Notes under the pieces: generated by a model
Told to the model about the DNA's origin: nothing
The model's input: the letters and a program-made list of their open reading frames with translations, nothing else
The model's database searches: none
Shown: positions 54,636 through 63,086 of the stretch, piece after piece
Layout: every line of letters begins with the position of its first letter
Numbering within the stretch: position 1 is the first letter of the stretch
Assembly (NCBI GenBank): GCA_965277595.1
Contig: CBDIDH010000002.1
Location: forward strand, 2,852,001 to 2,916,000
Source of the DNA: CBDIDH01 sp965277595
GTDB taxonomy: Bacteria; Planctomycetota; Planctomycetia; Isosphaerales; Isosphaeraceae
Direction of reading: 5' to 3'
DNA: 64,000 nt
Translations under genes and position numbers: made by a program

Positions 54636-55583
54636 TCAAAATCGGCCAAACGAATAGGCGCGATTCGCCACGTCAAAATCAAGGTCCGCTAGTCCCACGT
54701 TCAGCTTGAGGTCAAGGTACGAGTATTGCTCGACCAGTTCGGGCGAGGCGCCGGGGAGGCTGGGCCAGTCAAACGCCTCGTAACGGATCGGAAGTCCATG
54801 TTCCCGAGAAATGTAGAGGCGGACCACGTGATAAAGGAAATGAGGCTGGCGGGACGGGTGAACCGTTTCGATCATCGTGCAACCATGAGTGCCGATCCGA
54901 ACGTTCGGATTGAAGGCGATGACCGATTCCTCGGGCGTGAGTTCGGCGTCCCAGTGGCGAATGACCGTCTCGATCAGAGCGCCGAGACCGGCCTCGGTGA
55001 TCGGGTGTCGGCATTCTTCCATCGCCATCTCGCCTATTGGGTCGAGAGCCATCGTTCCGGCGAGAAATTTACCGATTCCCATGTCGTGGGCCATGACCTT
55101 GCCACCGTTTTGACCGGCGACGTAAATGGCCTCACGCCCCTTGTCGGGTGTTCGAAACTTGAAATAGATGCTCGCCGGATCTTTACGCGCTTTCATGTCC
55201 ATGATGTGCGCGTGCAAGAGCTTGCCGTCCACTCGCTCGCGTTTCTGAAAGGTGCAGGTATAGTCGCGCACGCCTTCATATTTGATCCGGCAATCCGCAA
55301 TCGCCCTCTTGGCCCTGGAGACCGAATCAACCACGGCCTTCTCGGTCGTCAATGGCGAGGTGGATGTCGTGGTACGGGTCGCGACCCGGGGCGTCTTGGC
55401 CTCAACCAGGCCCGACTCGGCCCGAGGGGCCAATGATCCAACTCCCGAGAATGTCAGGCCGGCGACGGTCGAGGCCACCCAGAGCACCGAACGGTTCCCG
55501 CGATGAGTCATCCAGCCCAACGGGGGCGAAGCCTCGTTCTTCGTTCCGCGGAAATCGACCGGGGTCCGCGAGGCAATCGCCAT
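54636..55583 (-). CDS. DUF1571 family protein (second copy)
   Basis: A 315-residue protein. An N-terminal hydrophobic segment (VLWVASTVAGLTFSGVGSLA) is followed by a Thr-rich linker and the DUF1571 domain: DYTCTFQKRERVDGKLLHAH, MKARKDPASIYFKFRTPDKG, REAIYVAGQNGGKVMAHDMG, and YSYLDLKLNVGLADLDFDV. It is a diverged paralog of the protein at 39850-40794. The predicted fold is LolA-like with an envelope location, function unknown. The start at 55583 has AGGA 7 nt upstream. Confidence 0.82.
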   Translation of the reverse strand: MAIASRTPVDFRGTKNEASPPLGWMTHRGNRSVLWVASTVAGLTFSGVGSLAPRAESGLVEAKTPRVATRTTTSTSPLTTEKAVVDSVSRAKRAIADCRIKYEGVRDYTCTFQKRERVDGKLLHAHIMDMKARKDPASIYFKFRTPDKGREAIYVAGQNGGKVMAHDMGIGKFLAGTMALDPIGEMAMEECRHPITEAGLGALIETVIRHWDAELTPEESVIAFNPNVRIGTHGCTMIETVHPSRQPHFLYHVVRLYISREHGLPIRYEAFDWPSLPGASPELVEQYSYLDLKLNVGLADLDFDVANRAYSFGRF

Positions 55584-56007
55584 GGCAAATCCTTTTTTGA
55601 CGCCCGACCTTACCTTAAGATTCAGGTCGAGCGGACGCGTCAGGCGTGATGGCCATCCCCTTCGGAATGACTCGTTGGGAAAAATGCGATCAATTCGATG
55701 CTCTGGACCTTCGTCAAAAAATTCCAGGGCAACCGAACGGCTCGAAACTCCTCGGAGACCCTTGGAAATCGGGTTCTGGAGCGAGCATGCAAGAGAGGTC
55801 CGGGATCGGGCTGAAGCGTTCCAGCCCGGGACGCTGACCGTCGCCCGGCATTGTATAGCAACTCACAGGCCAATAAACTGGATGGGCGATTTTGTCAATC
55901 TTGCAGAAGAGATGGGTCAAGGCGAACAACGGTAGGGGTCGGGGGACCTCATCTTTTGTTATCTTTACACGTCAGACACGCGCGATTTTACAAGAATTGA
56001 GAGCAGT
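55584..56007. other. Divergent intergenic region
   Basis: 424 bp between the DUF1571 gene and the metallo-hydrolase gene. Short AT-rich segments near 55955-56000 are likely promoter territory. No coding frame or clear motif is supported. Confidence 0.35.
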
Positions 56008-56685
56008 ATGTCCGTTGCTCAGTTTACGATCGAACCCGTTCAATCGGCCCCCTTCGCCGAGATGTCGTACATCATCTGGATCGTCGGCCGCGACGAGGCC
56101 CTGGTGATTGATCCCGGGTTTGACGTTCCCGCAATCCTCGACGTCTTGAAACGCGAGCGCTTGCGTCCCGTCGGGATCTTGAACACGCACGGCCACGTGG
56201 ACCACATTGCCGGCAACGCCTCGTTGAAGCAACTCTTTCCCGAGGCTCCGCTGGTCATCGGCCGCAACGAGGCTCACCTTCTGACCGACGCCGAGGCGAA
56301 CCTGAGCGCCCCGTTCGGCAGTCCGGTCGCCAGTCCCGAGGCCGATCGGCTCGTTGATGACGGAGAGCGCCTGGAGTTGGCCGGCTTGACCTTCGAGGTC
56401 CGCGAGATTCCCGGCCATAGCCCTGGATCGGTCGTCTTCGTCTGCGAGCAGTTCGCCAGTCCGTTTGTGTTCGGAGGGGATGTTCTCTTCTCAGGCTCGG
56501 TGGGCCGGACCGATATGGGAGGAAACTCAGCGCAGCTCTTCGCGGGAATTCGCGCGAAGCTTTTCAACCTTCCCGACGGCACGATCATCTTCCCCGGTCA
56601 CGGCCCGCCCACGACGATCGGCACCGAGAAGGTGACCAATCCGTTTGTCGGGGAACGAAGCCGCAACCTTCGAGGGCCGTCTTGA
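56008..56685 (+). CDS. MBL-fold metallo-hydrolase, glyoxalase II-like
   Basis: A 225-residue zinc hydrolase. The metal-binding motif is in LNTHGHVDHIAGN; further metal ligands lie in REIPGHSPGSVVFVC, FVFGGDVLFSGSVGRTDMGG and IIFPGHGPPTTIG. This matches the hydroxyacylglutathione hydrolase-like group that cleaves thioesters, though the exact substrate is not determined. It converges on the PEP-CTERM gene with 12 bp between stops. Confidence 0.9.
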   Translation: MSVAQFTIEPVQSAPFAEMSYIIWIVGRDEALVIDPGFDVPAILDVLKRERLRPVGILNTHGHVDHIAGNASLKQLFPEAPLVIGRNEAHLLTDAEANLSAPFGSPVASPEADRLVDDGERLELAGLTFEVREIPGHSPGSVVFVCEQFASPFVFGGDVLFSGSVGRTDMGGNSAQLFAGIRAKLFNLPDGTIIFPGHGPPTTIGTEKVTNPFVGERSRNLRGPS

Positions 56686-56697
56686 ACTGAGATCGCA

Positions 56698-57402
56698 TCA
56701 AGATCGGGTTTTCCTCGACCAGACGATGGCGCCCACCGCAAAGGCACCGAAGACGAACAGGGTTCCCGGCTCGGGAACGGGCGAGACCGTCAGCGTTCCG
56801 CCGGTAAACCCGTCGCTTGAGAAGGCGTCGGGTGCCGTGCCCTTTGCATTGAAGAGTGTCGTCAGCCCCCCCGAATAAAGGACGACCCCGGTCGGAAGTC
56901 CGAAGTACGAGGCCAGCGTCGGATTGACAACGCTGAAGAAGGCCCCGCCTTGCTCTTTCAGACCTCCACCATTCAGCGACTGCACATACGACGGGTCGGT
57001 GAAATGACCGGTCAAAAGGTCGGAGGTCGTATTGATTCCGAGAGAGGGAATCATGCCGCTGAGCGTCAACACTCCTCCGGGAGCGAAGGTCCACTGCGTC
57101 GACGATCCGCCTTGAAAATTCCCGGTCGAGAAGTTGAGTTCGCCCCCGGTGAGGTTCAGCGTCGTGCTCGGCCCGTGCAGAGGGGTGTTCAGTCCCGTCA
57201 CGGAATTCACGCCGATGTTTTCGCCCACAAGCGGCGACTTCCCCCCAGCGTATCCGATCAGACCCGTCGCCGACTGCGGGCCGAGCGTGAAGCCCAGATC
57301 CGCCGCATGTGCCCGAGGGGCGGCGACTCGGCCGCTCAAGAGAACTGTTGCCAGGGCCGCCGCAAGTCGAAACCGTCGCGTCCGATTTGACCAAGTGACC
57401 AT
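56698..57402 (-). CDS. PEP-CTERM sorting-domain protein
   Basis: A 234-residue exported protein. The N-terminal signal peptide is FRLAAALATVLLSGRVAAPRAHA. The middle is beta-rich and Gly/Thr-rich with little similarity to known domains. The C-terminus is a classic PEP-CTERM signal: PVPEPGTLFVFGAFAVGAIV followed by WSRKTRS. Such proteins are processed by an exosortase and go to the cell surface or extracellular matrix. No exosortase is in the window. The start at 57402 has AGGGAG upstream. Confidence 0.9.
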   Translation of the reverse strand: MVTWSNRTRRFRLAAALATVLLSGRVAAPRAHAADLGFTLGPQSATGLIGYAGGKSPLVGENIGVNSVTGLNTPLHGPSTTLNLTGGELNFSTGNFQGGSSTQWTFAPGGVLTLSGMIPSLGINTTSDLLTGHFTDPSYVQSLNGGGLKEQGGAFFSVVNPTLASYFGLPTGVVLYSGGLTTLFNAKGTAPDAFSSDGFTGGTLTVSPVPEPGTLFVFGAFAVGAIVWSRKTRS

Positions 57403-57702
57403 CGCGCGTAAACTCCCTGGAAAATCCGCGAAGGTCGTCCGGTCCGAACGGGCGATCCTGATCCTTGACCACACGTCTCTTCAGCCCGGGACGTTTCCCT
57501 CGTCGAGACCTAGATTCGGATTCGTTTGACCTTCGAAATCAGGTTTTCCCCACAACATGGCTCATTCTGCGTAACTTGATGGAAATTCACGAGTTAATGA
57601 GATAAGGATTGCCGGTAAAAATGACTTTTCGGGTTGTGCGGATTGTGAAGCCGGGCCGGCCCTTGATCGGCATTTCACGTTTTGTTCCGGGTGAATCGCG
57701 TC
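57403..57702. other. Divergent intergenic region
   Basis: 300 bp between the PEP-CTERM and phosphoesterase genes; AT-richer around 57560-57650. No clear motif found. Confidence 0.3.
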
Positions 57703-58425
57703 ATGAAGATCTGGGCAATTAGCGACCTGCATCTTTCCATGGCCCGGCCCCTGGACCGTGAAAAATTCGCGGGGCGCTGGCGAGATCACGCCGCGAAGGT
57801 CGCGCGGGAGTGGCGCCAGGCCGTCGGACCCGAAGATCTGGTCCTGATCCCGGGAGATGTCTCGATGGCGAGAAATCATCGCGAGGTTCAGCCCGATCTT
57901 GCCTGGCTTGATCGACTACCAGGTTCCAAGGTAATTTCCGCGGGCAATCATGACGGCTGGTGGAACACCGCCGCGAAGGTTCGGCCAATGCTCCGAAAGT
58001 CGCAAATGACGGTCGGTGGCGATGCGATCGCCACGCATGGCGTCATCGTCTGCGGAACTCGAGGCGCACCGGTTCCGTCCGACGCTCTCGATCTTCAAGG
58101 GCGGAACTCTCTCGATCGAGAACTCAGCGCGCTGGACCGAGCCCTGGCCGCCGCGATCGCGCTCCGGCAAGCGGCTGAGCCTCTCTTTGTGCTCTGGCAT
58201 TTTCCGCCATTCGACCAGCATCAGCGCGCCGGCCCTTGCGTCGAGCGATTCGAGCGCGCTGGGGTCACCGCGTGCGTTTACGGCCACCTTCATATTGAAA
58301 GTCAATGGTCGCTCGCCGTTCAGGGCGAGATGAACGGCGTTCTCTATGCATGTGTCGCCGCCGACGCGATCGGCTTTCGCCCACTCCATATCTTCAATTC
58401 AAGCTCCGGTGACGATCGGACTTGA
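57703..58425 (+). CDS. Calcineurin-type metallophosphoesterase
   Basis: A 240-residue enzyme with all metal-binding blocks: IWAISDLHLS, LILIPGDVSM-type (LVLIPGDVSMA), ISAGNHDGWW, LWHFPPFD and YGHLHIES. These bind two metal ions for hydrolysis of phosphate mono- or diesters. The closest known pattern is the YkuE/serine-threonine-phosphatase-like group. The start is the internal ATG at 57703, which sits directly before the SDLHLS block. Confidence 0.9.
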   Translation: MKIWAISDLHLSMARPLDREKFAGRWRDHAAKVAREWRQAVGPEDLVLIPGDVSMARNHREVQPDLAWLDRLPGSKVISAGNHDGWWNTAAKVRPMLRKSQMTVGGDAIATHGVIVCGTRGAPVPSDALDLQGRNSLDRELSALDRALAAAIALRQAAEPLFVLWHFPPFDQHQRAGPCVERFERAGVTACVYGHLHIESQWSLAVQGEMNGVLYACVAADAIGFRPLHIFNSSSGDDRT

Positions 58426-58740
58426 TTTTTATCCAGGCCCTCCGTGAGATCGCCGACGATTTATTTCGTCCGTATTGGAGTGGTAATTGGCCTTCCCATT
58501 TTTACAGAGGAGAGTCGCGAAAGGGCGGCAAGGTTGACAATCTGGTCTGGTCAAGCGAGGATGAAAAAATTCGCCAAAAAATTTATAAAACCAATGCCAT
58601 CCAAGATTTCCACGTTACCACGTATTCGTGTTCAAGTGGCTGGCATGTAACCTGCTTTTACACAAGGAGAACCCTCAATCCGGAGCGGTCTGACGCTGAG
58701 GGACTTGACAACCCGTCCTGACACCTGGTGGGAGCCTTCC
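58426..58740. other. Gene-free stretch before second csrA
   Basis: 315 bp, AT-richer than average. A TTGACA at 58534-58539 could be a -35 element, but no good -10 is at the right spacing. A 99-residue open frame across it has no ribosome site, no family and overlaps the csrA start; I do not annotate it. Confidence 0.35.
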
Positions 58741-58935
58741 ATGTTGGTTTTGAGCAGGAAGCTTGGTGAGAAGATCGTTATCGGAGACAACATCGTCGTC
58801 ACCGTGGTCAAGATTGACCGCAACCAGATTCGCCTGGGCATTGAAGCGCCTCACGACATTCCTGTTTATCGTGAAGAAATTTCGCCCAATCGAGCCGGCA
58901 AACCCGTTGTCGATCAGGCGGCGTTGAGTCTTTGA
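58741..58935 (+). CDS. csrA: CsrA, carbon storage regulator (copy 2)
   Basis: A 64-residue CsrA with the standard core (MLVLSRKLGEKIVIGDNIVV, IRLGIEAPHDIPVYREEI). It is closer in length to E. coli CsrA than the copy at 44810-45079 and lacks the long C-terminal tail. GGGAG lies 9 nt upstream. It stands alone, without fliW. Confidence 0.94.
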   Translation: MLVLSRKLGEKIVIGDNIVVTVVKIDRNQIRLGIEAPHDIPVYREEISPNRAGKPVVDQAALSL

Positions 58936-58956
58936 AAAGGAATCGCTCGACGTCGA

Positions 58957-59850
58957 TCAGCATGGATCAGACTTGGATGGTGGATTCGGCCATACGGAAC
59001 GCAAGCTCTCCGCAATACGCGTGACGGATTCTTCGTTGGAAAGATTGGCCAGGGAATCACAACCTGTCATGGGCTCCGCGGTGACCGGGCCATCATAGCC
59101 AGCTAGGGCCAGAACGTGCAGCAGTCGACGCGATTCGACCGCGCCATGCTCTCCTGGCAGGCCTCGCCTGCTGTCTTGAATAGCGGCTCGATCCACGCCG
59201 GCTGAACTTGGTAGATCGGCGAGGTGAACCCAGACGATCCGCTCAACGCCCCACGCAAGCCCTGCCTCGATCGATTCGCCCGCCGCATGGAGATGAAAGG
59301 CGTCAACCAGAATTCCCAGGTTTGGCGCTTCCTTCCAGGCTTCCCCCAGAACTCTGTCAAGATCCGCGAGCCGCGTGACAAAGGGCCGTCCACGCCCAGT
59401 CCGTGACGAGGCGACGCCGATAACCTCCAGCCCCAGCCGAATCCCAAAGCCTTCCAGCACCCGGGCCATCTTGCCGATCCGATCCATGTGCAGAAGGGTC
59501 GTCGCCTGCACGTCAAGGCTCGGGTCGGTTCCTGGCGTTTCGGGCATGACCCACGTCCCGGTTCGAACGACTCCGAGAATCGCCGCGGCCTCGGCGTGAT
59601 ACGGAAGGCGATTCAGGCCATTGGCGAACTCGTCGGCTCCGCCGCGCCAGTTTATGGGCAATGGAAAGGCTCCGCCTCGAAGGCCGAGATCGTCCATTTC
59701 CGCTCGAAGTGTTCGCGGGTCGGTCCCGGCGTCCAGAATGTCGCGTACGAGCAGGTCAACCCCGCCGAATCCGGCCCTGGCGGCAAGATCGATCGCCTGC
59801 CTCGCATCGAGATCGAGGCCCGCCGCGCGTGAATTGAAGCTTGGAAACAT
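58957..59850 (-). CDS. Sugar phosphate isomerase/epimerase-type TIM-barrel protein
   Basis: A 297-residue xylose-isomerase-like TIM barrel. Motifs: IDLAARAGFGGVDLLVRDIL, GVVRTGTWVMPETPGTDP, GLEVIGVASSRTGRGRPFV, NLGILVDAFHLHAAGESIEA, VWVHLADLPSSAG, and YDGPVTAEPMTGCD. The conserved Glu, Asp, His and His supply the metal site. It probably isomerises a sugar or cyclitol or has endonuclease-like ancestry; substrate unknown. Confidence 0.85.
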   Translation of the reverse strand: MFPSFNSRAAGLDLDARQAIDLAARAGFGGVDLLVRDILDAGTDPRTLRAEMDDLGLRGGAFPLPINWRGGADEFANGLNRLPYHAEAAAILGVVRTGTWVMPETPGTDPSLDVQATTLLHMDRIGKMARVLEGFGIRLGLEVIGVASSRTGRGRPFVTRLADLDRVLGEAWKEAPNLGILVDAFHLHAAGESIEAGLAWGVERIVWVHLADLPSSAGVDRAAIQDSRRGLPGEHGAVESRRLLHVLALAGYDGPVTAEPMTGCDSLANLSNEESVTRIAESLRSVWPNPPSKSDPC

Positions 59851-60092
59851 GAGAGAGAATCCAGTCTGATCCTCAGAACAACAATGCGGCCGGATCGGCC
59901 CCGGGTCAGACAGGCTATCGGGTCTTCAGGAACTGGCCAAGGGGGATAAACCGGGAAATCGGGCGGACCCAGGCCTTGGCGCGATCGGGCGAAACCTTGA
60001 GAATCGAGAGCCCGGCTTTGCCGGAAGAGTCCGGGGGTGGGGGTCTTGCGCCCCTGGACCGGCGGGCACGCGCGGCGAGGCGTTGAATCGAT

Positions 60093-62843
60093 ATGGTGGC
60101 GACCTGGATCGAGGCGGCGGCGAAGGGGCGGCTGGGTGGACCCGTCCGCGCGGGGATGTGGTCGTCGGTTGTCCTGGGAACTCACCCGATCGAGACCGAT
60201 CAGGAAGTCTGGGTCGAACTCTCGGCCGACGACGTGGTCCTCGGCCCCTTGCCCGCCTACTGGATCGAGAACAAGGGGGTCAATAGCCTCTGGCACGTGC
60301 CGATTCCGCCACAGGCCGTGGGCGCTCGCCTGCATTATCGATCGGCCGCCCGTCGTGTCGGTTCGGAAACTGTTTACAGCAACTATCAGGATACGGTCGT
60401 CCGCCCGAACCTGCCCGATCGGACCGAGTCGGCCGAGGTCATTCCGCTCGGCCCCGAGGGGCTCGTCGGCAACCGGATGATGACCGCCAAGATCGACGCG
60501 AGAGGTTCAACCTACGACATTTACTTCCCCAGCGTCGGTCTCCATTCCGACGTCCGCCCGGCCGAGGGCGACCTCCCGCAAAGCCGTTCGCATTTCCGGG
60601 CGATTGTCGGCGGCCTGGCGATCGGTCGCCGCCTCGACTGGTTCACCGAACGCCTGACCTGGGAAGCCTTTCAGCATTATCAGGGGGCGACGAACCTCTT
60701 GATGACAGAACTAACCTGGCGCAATGGGCCGATCCGCGTCTTGACGACCGATTTTGTCGCCATGGGCGACGGCCTTCCCAGAACCGCGGGCGGAACCGCC
60801 TCGTCCGGCCAGTACCTCAAGCGGTTTCAGGTCAAGAACGAAGGACCCGAAGCAAGGCGAGCCCTCTTTGGCGTTTATGTTCAGGCTGAAGTCAACGGCG
60901 GGGTCGGCGAGCCGGGCCTGAGCTGGCACGATGGCGACCTGACCTTGCTGGCGACGAATCGCGGCCACGCTCACTCCAATCGAAAGCTCGCCCGCGATTC
61001 CACCGTGGAATTCGCCATCGCCCTCGACGGCCGGGGCGAGGTTCACTGTGAACCGACCGGCGCCAACGAGGCCATTCTCCTCCGCTGGCTCGAACTGCCG
61101 GCTGGAGAATCGGTCACCGTCGATCTCCTGGTCAGTGGCGCTTTCACGGGCTGGCGTGGCGATCCGGGAACCTTCGAGCACTGGCTCCGGCCCGCCCTGG
61201 CCTGGTTCCGCGGCGCCGACCTTGACCTGGTCGAACAGACCACGGCTCTCGAATGGGATGCCTTCATCGAACCCTTGCCAAGCACGCATTACCCGCGCCC
61301 GGCCTACGCCGTGAGCCTCCGACGGAGTGCCCTGGCCGCGGCCCTGCATGCCGATGCGACCTGGGGCGCCGTCGCCTCGGGTTTTGATCGCGGCCTGAGC
61401 GCCTATTGCTGGCCCCGCGAGGCGATTAGCGTCGGCGCCACGTTCGACCGGACGGGTCATCCCGAGATCGGCCGGAGCGTCTATCAGTGGCTGGCCAAGG
61501 TCCGCGGCCAGAACCGGCCCTATGCCTACTGGTTCCAGAAGTACACGATTGACGGCGGTCCCGAATGGGAATCTCCGGCCGTGGACCAGACGGCGATGAT
61601 CCCCTGGGGCCTTGAACAGCATTTCCTCCGCACCGGCGATTTCGACCTCGTCGCCGCATCCTGGCCGATGATCGAACAGGCCGCCGCGGTCTCCTTCGGC
61701 GCCTCGGGACACCCCGGCCTGAGGTTGATCGACGGACTCAACCTGATCAATTCCGCCGGAATCTGGGACCATCGCTTCGGAGCCTTCCTCTATGCAAATG
61801 CCAGCGTCGTCGCCGGACTGAAGGCGGCCTCGCGGCTCGCCGACCGCCTGGATAAGCCCGAACACGCTCGCCGATGGGCCGACCAGGCGGCTCGAATCTG
61901 GGAACAAGGGGTTCTGGCCGAGTCAACTCCCCACCAGCCCGACGTGCCCGGCCTGGTGGATGCCGAGTCGGGCCGTTTTCTCGATGCCCGACGGCTCTCG
62001 ACCCTTCGAGGGCTCTGGACCGACCATCCCCACCTGCTCATTGACCGGTCGATGGCGCTGGATATCAGCATGCTCGGCCTGGTCGTCCCGTTTGGCCTTC
62101 TGCCGGCGTCCGACCCCCGAGTCGTCCGCACGGCCGAGGCTATCCTCCGCTCCAGCGTCGTCAGCGGCGAACCCAACGCCCTTTCGCGACGCTCGATCGA
62201 GCCAACGCGGTCGGGCCGAGGCGAGGTGGCTCCCGATCGCCAGGTCCAGGACGTTTCCAGCCTGGCGACGCTCTGGATGGCTCGCTACCTGATCCGCCTG
62301 GGCCGCGAAACCGGTCAGGGGCGGCACTGGAACCGGGCGCTCGCGATGCTCGACACGGTCATCGGCCGCCTCTTGCCCCTTGGCCTGAGCATGCGAACGG
62401 CCCCTCGGTCGAACGATCAGACCGTCCGGTTTGTTTCAGGCACCAATTCCGGAGTCTGGGGCCTGCATGCGATGCTCAACGAGACCATCCTCGACTTCGC
62501 CGGTCTCGATTACGAGGCCCACGATCGTACCCTCACGCTCGATCCCGCCTTGCCGAGTGCCTGGCCACACACTGGCCTGACTCAGACCTTCGCCTGTGGC
62601 GAGATCGCCTATCGGCTCGAACGGCCGATCGGCGGGACGGTCTTTCAACTTAGCCTCAAGGCCCGATTAGCGCACGCCGTCACACTTCGGGTCGGCGTGA
62701 CATGCCCCGGCCTCGCCGAACCTGGTCCCTGGCAGTCCTCCGCGGAGTTGCCCCCGCCCGACTTCAATCCCAGAACGGGCCGACTTACCTGGTCGGTTGC
62801 TCTCCCTCAGGGAGATTCGGTCTGGAGCTGGACTTGGGGTTAA
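60093..62843 (+). CDS. Glycoside hydrolase family 15-like glucoamylase
   Basis: A 916-residue protein. The N-terminal ~380 residues form a beta-sandwich. The C-terminal (alpha/alpha)6 barrel has GLSAYCWPREAISVGATFDR, VYQWLAKVRGQNRPYAYWFQ, VDQTAMIPWGLEQHFLRTGD and NSGVWGLHAMLNETILDFAG, as in GH15 glucoamylases, dextranases and trehalases. It would release glucose or a similar sugar from an alpha-glucan; the substrate is not fixed. No signal peptide is visible, suggesting a cytoplasmic enzyme. The ribosome site is weak, so the start is uncertain. Confidence 0.85.
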   Translation: MVATWIEAAAKGRLGGPVRAGMWSSVVLGTHPIETDQEVWVELSADDVVLGPLPAYWIENKGVNSLWHVPIPPQAVGARLHYRSAARRVGSETVYSNYQDTVVRPNLPDRTESAEVIPLGPEGLVGNRMMTAKIDARGSTYDIYFPSVGLHSDVRPAEGDLPQSRSHFRAIVGGLAIGRRLDWFTERLTWEAFQHYQGATNLLMTELTWRNGPIRVLTTDFVAMGDGLPRTAGGTASSGQYLKRFQVKNEGPEARRALFGVYVQAEVNGGVGEPGLSWHDGDLTLLATNRGHAHSNRKLARDSTVEFAIALDGRGEVHCEPTGANEAILLRWLELPAGESVTVDLLVSGAFTGWRGDPGTFEHWLRPALAWFRGADLDLVEQTTALEWDAFIEPLPSTHYPRPAYAVSLRRSALAAALHADATWGAVASGFDRGLSAYCWPREAISVGATFDRTGHPEIGRSVYQWLAKVRGQNRPYAYWFQKYTIDGGPEWESPAVDQTAMIPWGLEQHFLRTGDFDLVAASWPMIEQAAAVSFGASGHPGLRLIDGLNLINSAGIWDHRFGAFLYANASVVAGLKAASRLADRLDKPEHARRWADQAARIWEQGVLAESTPHQPDVPGLVDAESGRFLDARRLSTLRGLWTDHPHLLIDRSMALDISMLGLVVPFGLLPASDPRVVRTAEAILRSSVVSGEPNALSRRSIEPTRSGRGEVAPDRQVQDVSSLATLWMARYLIRLGRETGQGRHWNRALAMLDTVIGRLLPLGLSMRTAPRSNDQTVRFVSGTNSGVWGLHAMLNETILDFAGLDYEAHDRTLTLDPALPSAWPHTGLTQTFACGEIAYRLERPIGGTVFQLSLKARLAHAVTLRVGVTCPGLAEPGPWQSSAELPPPDFNPRTGRLTWSVALPQGDSVWSWTWG

Positions 62844-62885
62844 TCGGCGCGTCAACGTGTTGGAAGTTGAACGCTCATTGGAATG

Positions 62886-62925
62886 AAAAAACCCCACCGA
62901 CCCGTATTGCAACGAATCGATGGGG
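62886..62925 (-). terminator. Intrinsic terminator for the minus-strand gene at the window end
   Basis: On the minus strand CCCCA pairs with TGGGG around a 24-nt loop that itself contains CGATTCG/CGGGTCGG, followed by TTTTTT. It lies about 160 bp past the stop at 63087. Confidence 0.55.
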
Positions 62926-63086
62926 CCGGAACAGAGAAGAGGCCGGATGATCGAGGCCGATGCCTCGGTCGGTCAGAGAGGCGTTAGCGAATGGCATCAT
63001 GACCGACGCCTTGATCCTAGCAGATCTTTTGAGGCTGTCAATATGGAAACAAGGGTTCTTTAAAAAATCCTTGTCTCATAAATTTT

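Noticed and set aside
58422..58721. A 99-residue frame upstream of the second csrA
   Set aside because: No ribosome site, no family, AT-rich composition, and it overlaps the phosphoesterase stop.
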